The translations under genes were made by a program, and so were the position numbers. The notes beneath the pieces were generated by a model. That model saw only the letters and a program-made list of their open reading frames with translations. It did not search any database and had not been told where the DNA came from. Shown in pieces: positions 1 to 13,638 of a stretch of 64,000 nt of DNA (position 1 is the stretch's first letter; the number at the start of each line of letters is the position of its first letter). The DNA is from Nematostella vectensis. Lineage: Eukaryota; Cnidaria; Anthozoa; Actiniaria; Edwardsiidae. The stretch lies in the NCBI RefSeq assembly GCF_932526225.1, contig NC_064047.1, positions 15,048,621-15,112,620 on the forward strand, given 5' to 3'.

Positions 1-698
1 CGGTCAAACCCAGAAGTTTTGAGACTTCCCTTCAACAAAGAACACCATGTGGACTATTCAATACACCGAAAAATAAAAAACGAATACGACTTTGACAAGA
101 GCCCAGAACTCTTCTAATCTGGCCATTGGCACCTGCACCAGGACTGGTCAGTACACCAGGAATCAAAACAGAATAAGATATTCAATGACTTCTCACAAAC
201 TTCTTAACCCAAAGTAGGTCGTACATGTATAATAAGCACATTTTTATAACAGCCTTCAAAGTCCCTCTGGAGACTCTTATATTATATTAATATATAAAGT
301 ATTTCTGTATATATTGAAATGTATAAAGTATCTCTTATTATTTATTTGCGAGACCAGACAATGGTATATGTTAAATTAACAGCGGCAAAACTAGCAGTAT
401 GCATTTTTAAATTTCTCGGAGTCCATTGGACTCCAGTGGTGCACTAGGCTCTAACCTTAGGAAGCAGGGATTGCGATGGACATCAATTATAATTATAAGG
501 TGTATATCGTGAAAAAAAATAACCTGCATGGGCCCCTTTACCCGTTCGAGATCAAAGAACTAGTTCTAGCCAAATACAATGCATAGATTCAAGCAAGCCA
601 AGCTGTCATTACGCCAGCCACTTCTATCACAGATAGTTGTTGATATTTTATAGGTGTAAAGCTAGTGTTAATACACTTCACACCTGTTGACACAGGTT

Positions 699-1628
699 TC
701 AATATAAAATTAAAACAAAAGACACTTTCTCTCTCATGTAAGAGTACATTACTCCATGACACCACATAATGTTATGAGTAGCAGACTTGTGATAAGGAAG
801 AGGGACCATTACAAAAGTGATGGGGGGTGAGGCCCACACGTGTTTGTGCATGCCCTGGGCGTGACAGGACGGACCAAAAAAATCTAGATAAGGCTTGTTC
901 TCTCGAGAGTCTCTTAGAAGTACCATATGCGGTCCAACCCAGAAGTTTTGAGACTTCCCTTCAACAAAGAACACCATGTGGACTATTCAATACACCGAAA
1001 AATAAAAAACTAATACGACTTTGACAAGAGCCCAGAACTCTTCTAATCTGGCCATTGGCACCTGCACCAGGACTAGTCAGTACACCATAGAATCAAAACC
1101 GAATAAGATATTCAATGACTTCTCACAAACTTCTAAACCCAAAGTAGGTCGTACATGTATAATAAGCACATTTTTATAACAGCCTTCAAAGTCCCTCTGG
1201 AGACTCTTATATTATATTAATATATAAAGTATTTCTGTATATATTGAAATGTATAAAGTATCTCTTATTATTTATTTGCGAGACCAGACAATGGTATATG
1301 TTAAATTAACAGCGGCAAAACTAGCAGTATGCATTTCTAAATTTCTCGGAGTCCATTGGACTCCAGTGGTGCACTAGGCTCTAACTTTAGGAAGCAGGGA
1401 TTGCGATGGACATCAATTATAATTATAAGGTGTATATCGTGAAAAAAAATAACCTGCATGGGCCCCTTTACCCGTTCGAGATCAAAGAACTAGTTCTAGC
1501 CAAATACAAGGCATAGATTCAAGCAAGCCAAGCTTTCATTACGCCAGCCACTTCTATCACAGATAGTTGTTGATATTTTATAGGTGTAAAGCTAGTGTTA
1601 ATACACTTTACACCTGTTGACTCAGGTT
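699..1628. repeat. Divergent 'type A' satellite monomer
   Basis: This copy carries a linked set of variants: GACACTTTC, ATGTAAGAG, GGAAGAGGG, GGGGGGTGAGGCC, GAGAGTCTCTTAG, GGTCCAACCC, AAACTAATACG and ACACCATAGAATC. The same set recurs almost unchanged in the monomer at 12709 and begins again in the terminal partial copy at 28504. Mixed copies (for example 2555, 6204, 10850) carry only parts of the set, as expected from gene conversion or unequal exchange between monomers. Confidence 0.8.
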
Positions 1629-4413
1629 TCAATATAAAATGAAAACAAAAGACGCTTTCTCTCTCATGTTAGAGTACATTACTCCATGACACCACATAAT
1701 GTCATGAGTAGCAGACTTGTGATAAGGAAGATAGACCATTACAAAAGTGATGGGGGGTGAGGCCCACACGTGTTTGTGCATGCCCTGGGCGTGACAGGAC
1801 GGACCAAAAAAATCTAGATAAGGCTTGTTCTCTCGAGAGGCTCTTGGAAGTACCATATGCGGTCAAACCCAGAAGTTTTGAGACTTCCCTTCAACAAAGA
1901 ACACCATGTGGACTATTCAATACACCGAAAAATAAAAAACGAATACGACTTTGACAAGAGCCCAGAACTCTTCTAATCTGGCCATTGGCACCTGCACCAG
2001 GACTGGTCAGTACACCAGGAATCAAAACCGAATAAGATATTCAATGACTTCTCACAAACTTCTAAACCCAAAGTAGGTACATGTATAATAAGCACATTTT
2101 TATAACAGCCTTCAAAGTCCCTCTGGAGACTCTTATATTATATTAATATATAAAGTATTTCTGTATATATTGAAATGTATAAAGTATCTCTTATTATTTA
2201 TTTGCGAGACCAGACAATGGTATATGTTAAATTAACAGCGGCAAAACTAGCAGTATGCATGTTTAAATTTCTCGGAGTCCATTGGACTCCAGTGGTGCAC
2301 TAGGCTCTAACTTTAGGAAGCAGGGATTGCGATGGACATCAATTATAATTATAAGGTGTATATCGTGAAAAAAAATAACCTGCATGGGCCCCTTTACCCG
2401 TTCGAGATCAAAGAACTAGTTCTAGCCAAATACAAGGCAGAGATTCAAGCAAGCCAAGCTGTCATTACGCCAGCCACTTCTATCACAGATAGTTGTTGAT
2501 ATTTTATAGGTGTAAAGCTAGTGTTAATACACTTTACACCTGTTGACTCAGGTTTCAATATTAAATGAAAACAAAAGACGCTTTCTCTCTCATGTTAGAG
2601 TACATTACTCCATGACACCACATAATGTTATGAGTAGCAGACTTGTGATAAGGAAGAAGGACCATTACAAAAGTGATGGGGGTTGGTGCCCACACGTGTT
2701 TGTGCATGCCCTGGGCGTGACAGGACGGACCAAAAGAATCTAGATAAGGCTTGTTCTCTCGAGAGGCTCTTAGAAGTACCATATGCGGTCCAACCCAGAA
2801 GTTTTGAGACTTCCCTTCAACAAAGAACACCATGTGGACTATTCAATACACCGAAAAATAAAAAACTAATACGACTTTGACAAGAGCCCAGAACTCTTCT
2901 AATCTGGCCATTGGCACCTGCACCAGGACTAGTCAGTACACCATAGAATCAAAACCGAATAAGATATTCAATGACTTCTCACAAACTTCTAAACCCAAAG
3001 TAGGTCGTACATGTATAATAAGCACATTTTTATAACAGCCTTCAAAGTCCCTCTGGAGACTCTTATATTATATTAATATATAAAGTATTTCTGTATATAT
3101 TGAAATGTATAAAGTATCTCTTATTATTTATTTGCGAGACCAGACAATGGTATATGTTAAATTAACAGCGGCAAAACTAGCAGTATGCATTTTTAAATTT
3201 CTCGGAGTCCATTGGACTCCAGTGGTGCACTAGGCTCTAACTTTAGGAAGCAGGGATTGCGATGGACATCAATTATAATTATAAGGTGTATATCGTGAAA
3301 AAAAATAACCTGCATGGGCCCCTTTACCCGTTCGAGATCAAAGAACTAGTTCTAGCCAAATACAAGGCATAGATTCAAGCAAGCCAAGCTGTCATTACGC
3401 CAGCCACTTCTATCACAGATAGTTGTTGATATTTTATAGGTGTAAAGCTAGTGTTAATACACTTTACACCTGTTGACTCAGGTTTCAATATAAAATGAAA
3501 ACAAAAGACGCTTTCTCTCTCATGTTAGAGTACATTACTCCATGACACCACATAATGTTATGAGTAGCAGACTTGTGATAAGGAAGAAGGACCATTACAA
3601 AAGTGATGGGGGTTGGTGCCCACACGTGTTTGTGCATGCCCTGGGCGTGACAGGACGGACAAAACAAATCTAGATAAGGCTTGTTCTCTCGAGAGGCTCT
3701 TAGAAGTACCATATGCGGTCAAACCCAGAAGTTTTGAGACTTCCCTTCAACAAAAAACACCATGTGGACTATTCAATACACCGAAAAATAAAAAACGAAT
3801 ACGACTTTGACAAGAGCCCAGAACTCTTCTAATCTGGCCATTGGCACCTGCACCAGGACTGGTCAGTACACCAGGAATCAAAACCGAATAAGATATTCAA
3901 TGACTTCTCACAAACTTCTAAACCCACAGTAGGTCGTACATGTATAATAAGCACATTTTTATAACAGCCTTCAAAGTCCCTCTGGAGACTCTTATATTAT
4001 ATTAATATATAAAGTATTTCTGTATATATTGAAATGTATAAAGTATCTCTTATTATTTATTCTCAAGACCAGACAATGGTATATGTTAAATTAACAGCGG
4101 CAAAACTAGCAGTATGCATTTTTAAATTTCTCGGAGTCCATTGGACTCCAGTGGTGCACTAGACTCTAACTTTAGGAAGCAGGGATTGCGATGGACATCA
4201 ATTATAATTATAAGGTGTATATCGTGAAAAAAAATAACCTGCATGGGCCCCTTTACCCGTTCGAGATCAAAGAACTAGTTCTAGCCAAATACAAGGCATA
4301 GATTCAAGCAAGCAAAGCTGTCATTACGCCAGCCACTTCTATCACAGATAGTTGTTGATATTTTATAGGTGTAAAGCTAGTGTTAATACACTTTACACCT
4401 GTTGACACAGGTT

Positions 4414-5274
4414 TCAATATAAAATTAAAACAAAAGACGCTTTCTCTCTCATGTATGAGTACATTACTCCATGACACCACATAATGTTATGAGTAGCAGA
4501 CTTGTGATAAGGAAGAGGGACCATTACAAAAGTGATAGGGGGTGAGGCCCACACGTGTTTGTGCATGCCCTGGGCGTGACAGGACGGACCAAAAAAATCT
4601 AGATAAGGCTTGTTCTCTCGACTCTTAGAAGTACCATATGCGGTCCAACCCAGAAGTTTTGAGACTTCCCTTCAACAAAGAACACCATGTGGACTATTCA
4701 ATACACCGAAAAATAAAAAACTAATACGACTTTGACAAGAGCCCAGAACTCTTCTAATCTGGCCATTGGCACCTGCACCAGGACTAGTCGTACATGTCGT
4801 ACATGTATAATAAGCACATTTTTGGAACAGCCTTCAAAGTCCCTCTGGAGACTCATATTATATTAATATATAAAGTATTTCTGTATATATTGAAATGTAT
4901 AAAGTATCTCTTATTATTTATTTGCAAGACCAGGCAATGGTATATGTTAAATTAACAGCGGCAAAACTAGCAGTATGCATTTTTAAATTTCTCGGAGTCC
5001 AGTGGACTCCAGTGGTGCACTAGGCTCTAACTTTAGGAAGCAGGGATTGCGATGGACATCAATTATAATTATAAGGTGTATATCGTGAAAAAAAATAACC
5101 TGCATGGGCCCCTTTACCCGTTCGAGATCAAAGAACTAGTTCTAGCCAAATACAAGGCAGAGATTCAAGCAAGCCAAGCTGTCATTACGCCAGCCACTTC
5201 TATCACAGATAGTTGCTGATATTTTATAGGTGTAAAGCTAGTGTTAATACACTTTACACCTGTTGACACAGGTT
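4414..5274. repeat. Shortened satellite monomer (861 bp)
   Basis: A type-A-like monomer with a deletion of about 70 bp near 4788, where ACTAGTC runs directly into GTACATGTCGTACATG, leaving a short direct repeat of CGTACATGT at the junction. A second deletion of 4 bp removes part of the CTCTCGAGAG palindrome near 4617. Both recurrent reading frames are lost here. Confidence 0.85.
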
Positions 5275-8062
5275 TCAATATAAAATGAAAACAAAAGACG
5301 CTTTCTCTCTCATGTTAGAGTACATTAATCCATGACACCACATAATGTTATGAGTAGCAGACTTGTGATAAGGAAGAAGGACCATTACAAAAGTGATGGG
5401 GGTTGGTGCCCACACGTGTTTGTGCATGCCCTGGGCGTGACAGGACGGACCAAAAAAATCTAGATAAGGCTTGTTCTCTCGAGAGGCTCTTAGAAGTACC
5501 ATATGCGGTCAAACCCAGAAGTTTTGAGACTTCCCTTCAACAAAGAACACCATGTGGACTATTCAATACACCGAAAAATAAAAAACGAATACGACTTTGA
5601 CAAGAGCCCAGAACTCTTCTAATCTGGCCATTGGCACCTGCACCAGGACTGGTCAGTACACCAGGAATCAAAACCGAATAAGATATTCAATGACTTCTCA
5701 CAAACTTCTAAACCCAAAGTAGGTCGTACATGTAAAATAAGCACATTTCTATAACAGCCTTCAAAGTCCCTCTGGAGACTCTTATATTATATTAATATAT
5801 AAAGTATTTCTGTATATATTGAAATGTATAAAGTATCTCTTATTATTTATTTGCGAGACCAGACAATGGTATATGTTAAATTAACAGCGGCAAAACTAGC
5901 AGTATGCATTTTTAAATTTCTCGGAGTCCATTGGACTCCAGTGGTGCACTAGGCTCTAACTTTAGGAAGCAGGGATTGCGATGGACATCAATTATAATTA
6001 TAAGGTGTATATCGTGAAAAAAAATAACCTGCATGGGCCCCTTTACCCGTTCGAGATCAAAGAACTAGTTCTAGCCAAATACAAGGCAGAGATTCAAGCA
6101 AGCCAAGCTGTCATCACTCCAGCCACTTCTATCAACGATAGTTGCTGATATTTTACAGGTGTAAAGCTAGTGTTAATACACTTTACACCTGTTGACTCAG
6201 GTTTTAATATAAAATTAAAACAAAAGACGCTTTCTCTCTCATGTAAGAGTACATTACTCCATGACACCACATAATGTTATGAGTAGCAGACTTGTGATAA
6301 GGAAGAAGGACCATTACAAAAGTGATGGGGGTTGGTGACCACACGTGTTTGTGCATGCCCTGGGCGTGACAGGACGGACCAAAAAAATCTAGATAAGGCT
6401 TGTTCTCTCGAGAGGCTCTTAGAAGTACCATATGCGGTCCAACCCAGAAGTTTTGAGACTTCCCTTCAACAAAGAACACCATGTGGACTATTCAATACAC
6501 CGAAAAATAAAAAACTAATACGACTTTGACAAGAGCCCAGAACTCTTCTAATCTGGCCATTGGCACCTGCACCAGGACTAGTCAGTACACCAGGAATCAA
6601 AACCGAATAAGATATTCAATGACTTCTCACAAACTTCTAAACCCAAAGTAGGTCGTACATGTATAATAAGCAAATTTTTGGAACAGCCTTCAAAGTCCCT
6701 CTGGAGACTCTTATATTATATTAATATATAAAGTATTTCTGTATATATTGAAATGTATAAAGTATCTCTTATTATTTATTTGCAAGACCAGACAATGGTA
6801 TATGTTAAATTAACAGCGGCAAAACTAGCAGTATGCATTTTTAAATTTCTCGGAGTCCATTGGACTCCAGTGGTGCACTAGGCTCTAACTTTAGGAAGCA
6901 GGGATTGCGATGGACATCAATTATAATTATAAGGTGTATATCGTGAAAAAAAAATAACCTGCATGGGCCCCTTTACCCGTTCGAGATCAAAGAACTAGTT
7001 CTAGCCAAATACAAGGCAGAGATTCAAGCAAGCCAAGCTGTCATTACGCCAGCCACTTCTATCAACGATAGTTGCTGATATTTTACAGGTGTAAAGCTAG
7101 TGTTAATACACTTTACACCTGTTGACTCAGGTTTCAATATCAAATGAAAACAAAAGACGCTTTCTCTCTCATGTTAGAGTACATTACTCCATGACACCAC
7201 ATAATGTTATGAGTAGCAGACTTGTGATAAGGAAGAAGGACCATTACAAAAGTGATGGGGGTTGGTGCCCACACGTGTTTGTGCATGCCCTGGGCGTGAC
7301 AGGACGGACCAAAAAAATCTAGATAAGGCTTGTTCTCTCGAGAGGCTCTTAGAAGTACCATATGCGGTCAAACCCAGAAGTTTTGAGACTTCCCTTCAAC
7401 AAAGAACACCATGTGGACTATTCAATACACCGAAAAATAAAAAACGAATACGACTTTGACAAGAGCCCAGAACTCTTCTAATCTGGCCATTGGCACCTGC
7501 ACCAGGACTGGTCAGTACACCAGGAATCAAAACCGAATAAGATATTCAATGACTTCTCACAAACTTCTAAACCCAAAGTAGGTCGTACATGTATAATAAG
7601 CACATTTTTATAACAGCCTTCAAAGTCCCTCTGGAGACTCTTATATGATATTAATATATAAAGTATTTCTGTATATATTGAAATGTATAAAGTATCTCTT
7701 ATTATTTATTTGCGAGACCAGACAATGGTATATGTTAAATTAACAGCGGCAAAACTAGCAGTATGCATTTTTAAATTTCTCGGAGTCCATTGGACTCCAG
7801 TGGTGCACTAGGCTCTAACTTTAGGAAGCAGGGATTGCGATGGACATCAATTATAATTATAAGGTGTATATCGTGAAAAAAAATAACCTGCATGGGCCCC
7901 TTTACCCGTTCGAGATCAAAGAACTAGTTCTAGCCAAATACAAGGCATAGATTCAAGCAAGCCAAGCTGTCATTACGCCAGCCACTTCTATCACAGATAG
8001 TTGTTGATATTTTATAGGTGTAAAGCTAGTGTTAATACACTTTACACCTGTTGACTCAGGTT

Positions 8063-8991
8063 TCAATATAAAATGAAAACAAAAGACGCTTTCTCTCTCA
8101 TGTTAGAGTACATTACTCCATGACACCACATAATGTTATGAGTAGCAGACTTGTGATAAGGAAGAAGGACCATTACAAAAGTGATGGGGGTTGGTGCCCA
8201 CACGTGTTTGTGCATGCCCTGGGAGTGACAGGACGGACCAAAAAAATCTAGATAAGGCTTGTTCTCTCGAGAGGCTCTTAGAAGTACCATATGCGGTCAA
8301 ACCCAGAAGTTTTGAGACTTCCCTTCAACAAAGAACACCATGTGGACTATTCAATACACCGAAAAATAAACAACGAATACGACTTTGACAAGAGCCCAGA
8401 ACTCTTCTAATCTGGCCATTGGCACCTGCACCAGGACTGGTCAGTACACCAGGAATCAAAACCGAATAAGATATTCAATGACTTCTCACAAACTTCTAAA
8501 CCCAAAGTAGGTCGTACATGTATAATAAGCACATTTTTATAACAGCCTTCAAAGTCCCTCTGGAGACTCTTATATTATATTAATATATAAAGTATTTCTG
8601 TATATACTGAAATATATAAAGTATCTCTTATTATTTATTTGCGAGACCAGACAATGGTATATGTTAAATTAACAGCGGCAAAACTAGCAGTATGCATTTT
8701 TAAATTTCTCGGAGTCCATTGGACTCCAGTGGTGCACTAGGCTCTAACTTTAGGAAGCAGGGATTGCGATGGACATCAATTATAATTATAAGGTGTATAT
8801 CGTGAAAAAAAATAACCTGCATGGGCCCCTTTACCCGTTCGAGATCAAAGAACTAGTTCTAGCCAAATACAAGGCATAGATTCAAGCAAGCCAAGCTGTC
8901 ATTACGCCAGCCACTTCTATCACAGATAGTTGTTGATATTTTATAGGTGTAAAGCTAGTGTTAATACACTTTACACCTGTTGACTCAGGTT
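8063..8991. repeat. Representative 929-bp satellite monomer
   Basis: Anatomy of a typical copy. The left third carries the palindromes CTCTCGAGAG and, further right, TATATTAATATA within an AT-rich block containing several TATAAAG-like strings. Next comes a 17-bp hairpin GGAGTCC-ATT-GGACTCC, then the palindromes GGGCCC and GAACTAGTTC. Near the right end is a 10-bp inverted repeat AGGTGTAAAG / CTTTACACCT around a 14-nt loop. No Pol III A/B box pair, snRNA, 5S rRNA or tRNA signature was found. Base composition is AT-rich with short G/C blocks. Confidence 0.85.
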
Positions 8992-11900
8992 TCAATATAA
9001 AATGAAAACAAAAGACGCTTTCTCTCTCATGTTAGAGTACATTACTCCATGACACCACATAATGTTATGAGTAGCAGACTTGTGATAAGGAAGAAGGACC
9101 ATTACAAAAGTGATGGGGGTTGGTGCCAACACGTGTTTGTGCATGCCCTGCGCGTGACAGGACGGACCAAAAAAATCTAGATAAGGCTTGTTCTCTCGAG
9201 AGGCTCTTAGAAGTACCATATGCGGTCAAACCCAGAAGTTTTGAGACTTCCCTTCAACAAAGAACACCATGTGGACTATTCAATACACCGAAAAATAAAA
9301 AACGAATACGACTTTGACAAGAGCCCAGAACTCTTCTAATCTGGCCATTGGCACCTGCACCAGGACTGGTCAGTACACCAGGAATCAAAACCGAATAAGA
9401 TATTCAATGACTTCTCACAAACTTCTAAACCCAAAGTAGGTCGTACATGAATAATAAGCACATTTTTATAACAGCCTTCAAAGTCCCTCTGGAGACTCTT
9501 ATATTATATTAATATATAAAGTATTTCTGTATATATTGAAATGTATAAAGTATCTCTTATTATTTATTTGCGAGACCAGACAATGGTATATGTTAAATTA
9601 ACAGCGGCAAAACTAGCAGTATGCATTTTTAAATTTCTCGGAGTCCATTGGACTCCAGTGGTGCACTAGGCTCTAACTTTAGGAAGCAGGGATTGCGATG
9701 GACATCAATTATAATTATAAGGTGTATATCGTGAAAAAAAATAACCTGCATGGGCCCCTTTACCCGTTCGAGATCAAAGAACTAGTTCTAGCCAAATACA
9801 AGGCATAGATTCAAGCAAGCCAAGCTGTCATTACGCCAGCCACTTCTATCACAGATAGTTGTTGATATTTTATAGGTGTAAAGCTAGTGTTAATACACTT
9901 TACACCTGTTGACTCAGGTTTTAATATAAAATGAAAACAAAAGACGCTTTCTCTCTCATGTTAGAGTACATTACTCCATGACACCACATAATGTTATGAG
10001 TAGCAGACTTGTAATAAGGAAGAAGGACCATTACAAAAGTGATGGGGGTTGGTGCCCACACGTGTTTGTGCATGCCCTGGGCGTGACAGGACGGACCAAA
10101 AGAATCTAGATAAGGCTTGTTCTCTCGAGAGGCTCTTAGAAGTACCATATGCGGTCAAACCCAGAAGTTTTGAGACTTCCCTTCAACAAAGAACACCATG
10201 TGGACTATTCAATACACCGAAAAAAAAAAAACGAATACGACTTTGACAAGAGCCCAGAACTCTTCTAATCTGGCCATTGGCACCTGCACCAGGACTGGTC
10301 AGTACACCAGGAATCAAAACCGAATAAGATATTCAATGACTTCTCACAAACTTCTAAACCCAAAGTAGGTCGTACATGTATAATAAGCACATTTTTATAA
10401 CAGCCTTCAAAGTCCCTCTGGAGACTCTTATATTATATTAATATATAAAGTATTTCTGTATATATTGAAATGTATAAAGTATCTCTTATTATTTATTTGC
10501 GAGACCAGACAATGGTATAAGTTAAATTAACAGCGGCAAAACTAGCAGTATGCATTTTTAAATTTCTCGGAGTCCATTGGACTCCAGTGGTGCACTAGGC
10601 TCTAACCTTAGGAAGCAGGGATTGCGATGGACATCAATTATAATTATAAGGTGTATATCGTGAAAAAAAATAACCTGCATGGGCCCCTTTACCCGTTCGA
10701 GATCAAAGAACTAGTTCTAGCCAAATACAATGCATAGATTCAAGCAAGCCAAGCTGTCATTACGCCAGCCACTTCTATCACAGATAGTTGTTGATATTTT
10801 ATAGGTGTAAAGCTAGTGTTAATACACTTTACACCTGTTGACACAGGTTTCAATATAAAATTAAAACAAAAGACGCTTTCTCTCTCATGTTAGAGTACAT
10901 TACTCCATGACACCACATAATGTTATGAGTAGCAGACTTGTGATAAGGAAGAAGGACCATTACAAAAGTGATGGGGGTTGGTGCCCACACGTGTTTGTGC
11001 ATGCCCTGGGCGTGACAGGACGGACCAAAAAAATCTAGATAAGGCTTGTTCTCTCGAGAGGCTCTTAGAAGTACCATATGCGGTCAAACCCAGAAGTTTT
11101 GAGACTTCCCTTCAACAAAGAACACCATGTGGACTATTCAATACACCGAAAAATAAAAAACGAATACGACTTTGACAAGAGCCCAGAACTCTTCTAATCT
11201 GGCCATTGGCACCTGCACCAGGACTGGTCAGTACACCAGGAATCAAAACCGAATAAGATATTCAATGACTTCTCACAAACTTCTAAACCCAAAGTAGGTC
11301 GTACATGTATAATAAGCACATTTTTATAACAGCCTTCAAAGTCCCTCTGGAGACTCTTATATTATATTAATATATAAAGTATTTCTGTATATATTGAAAT
11401 GTATAAAGTATCTCTTATTATTTATTTGCGAGACCAGACAATGGTATATGTTAATATAACAGCGGCAAAACTAGCAGTATGCATTTTTAAATTTCTCGGA
11501 GTCCATTGGACTCCAGTGGTGCACTAGGCTCTAACTTTAGGAAGCAGGGATTGCGATGGACATCAATTATAATTATAAGGTGTATATCGTGAAAAAAAAT
11601 AACCTGCATGGGCCCCTTTACCCGTTCGAGATCAAAGAACTAGTTCTAGCCAAATACAAGGCATAGATTCAAGCAAGCCAAGCTGTCATTACGCCAGCCA
11701 CTTCTATCACAGATAGTTGTTGATATTTTATAGGTGTAAAGCTAGTGTTAATACACTTTACACCTGTTGACTCAGGTTTCAATATAAAATGAAAACAAAA
11801 GACGCTTTCTCTCTCATGTTAGAGTACATTACTCCATGACACCACATAATGTTATGAGTAGCAGACTTGTGATAAGGAAGAAGGACCATTACAAAAGTAA

Positions 11901-12708
11901 TGGGGGTTGGTGCCCACACGTGTTTGTGCATTCCCTGGGCGTGACAGGACGGACCAAAAGAATCTAGATAAGGCTTGTTCTCTCGAGAGGCTCTTAGAAG
12001 TACCATATGCGGTCAAACCCAGAAGTTTTGAGACTTCCCTTCAACAAAGAACACCATGTGGACTATTCAATACACCGAAAAATAAAAAACGAATACGACT
12101 TTGACAAGAGCCCAGAACTCTTCTAATCTGGCCATTGGCACCTGCACCAGGACTGGTCAGTACACCAGGAATCAAAACCGAATAAGATATTCAATGACTT
12201 CTCACAAACTTCTAAACCCAAAGTAGGTCGTACATGTATAATAAGCACATTTTTATAACAGCCTTCAAAGTCCCTCTGGAGACTCTTATATTATATTAAT
12301 ATATAAAGTATTTCTGTATATATTGAAATGTATAAAGTATCTCTTATTATTTATTTGCGAGACCAGACAATGGTATATGTTAAATAAACAGCGGCAAAAC
12401 TAGCAGTATGCATTTTTAAATTTCTCGGAGTCCATTGGACTCCAGTGGTGCACTAGGCTCTAACCTTAGGAAGCAGGGATTGCGATGGACATCAATTATA
12501 ATTATAAGGTGTATATCGTGAAAAAAAAATAACCTGCATGGGCCCCTTTACCCGTTCGAGATCAAAGAACTAGTTCTAGCCAAATACAATGCATAGATTC
12601 AAGCAAGCCAAGCTGTCATTACGCCAGCCACTTCTATCACAGATAGTTGTTGATATTTTATAGGTGTAAAGCTAGTGTTAATACACTTTACACCTGTTGA
12701 CACAGGTT

Positions 12709-13638
12709 TCAATATAAAATTAAAACAAAAGACACTTTCTCTCTCATGTAAGAGTACATTACTCCATGACACCACATAATGTTATGAGTAGCAGACTTGT
12801 GATAAGGAAGAGGGACCATTACAAAAGTGATGGGGGGTGAGGCCCACACGTGTTTGTGCATGCCCTGGGCGTGACAGGACGGACCAAAAAAATCAAGATA
12901 AGGCTTGTTCTCTCGAGAGTCTCTTAGAAGTACCATATGCGGTCCAACCCAGAAGTTTTGAGACTTCCCTTCAACAAAGAACACCATGTGGACTATTCAA
13001 TACACCGAAAAATAAAAAACTAATACGACTTTGACAAGAGCCCAGAACTTTTCTAATCTGGCCATTGGCACCTGCACCAGGACTAGTCAGTACACCATAG
13101 AATCAAAACCGAATAAGATATTCAATGACTTCTCACAAACTTCTAAACCCAAAGTAGGTCGTACATGTATAATAAGCACATTTTTATAACAGCCTTCAAA
13201 GTCCCTCTGGAGACTCTTATATTATATTAATATATAAAGTATTTCTGTATATATTGAAATGTATAAAGTATCTCTTATTATTTATTTGCCTGACCAGACA
13301 ATGGTATATGTTAAATTAACAGCGGCAAAACTAGCAGTATGCATTTTTAAATTTCTCGGAGTCCATTGGACTCCAGTGGTGCACTAGGCTCTAACTTTAG
13401 GAAGCAGGGATTGCGATGGACATCAATTATAATTATAAGGTGTATATCGTGAAAAAAAATAACCTGCATGGGCCCCTTTACCCGTTCGAGATCAAAGAAC
13501 TAGTTCTAGCCAAATACAAGGCATAGATTCAAGCAAGCCAAGCTGTCATTACGTTAGCCACTTCTATCACAGATAGTTGTTGATATTTTATAGGTGTAAA
13601 GCTAGTGTTAATACACTTTACACCTGTTGACTCAGGTT
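12709..13638. repeat. Second 'type A' satellite monomer
   Basis: It matches the monomer at 699 across the diagnostic variants, 12,010 bp (13 monomers) away. It follows a monomer at 11779 that carries AAAAGAATC, the same variant found in the monomer at 27575 just before the array end, so the two-monomer order is repeated at the array terminus. Confidence 0.75.

Noticed and set aside
7905-7920. A B-box-like GTTCGAGATC in the 929-bp monomer
   Set aside because: It misses a key consensus C and has no A box at the right distance.
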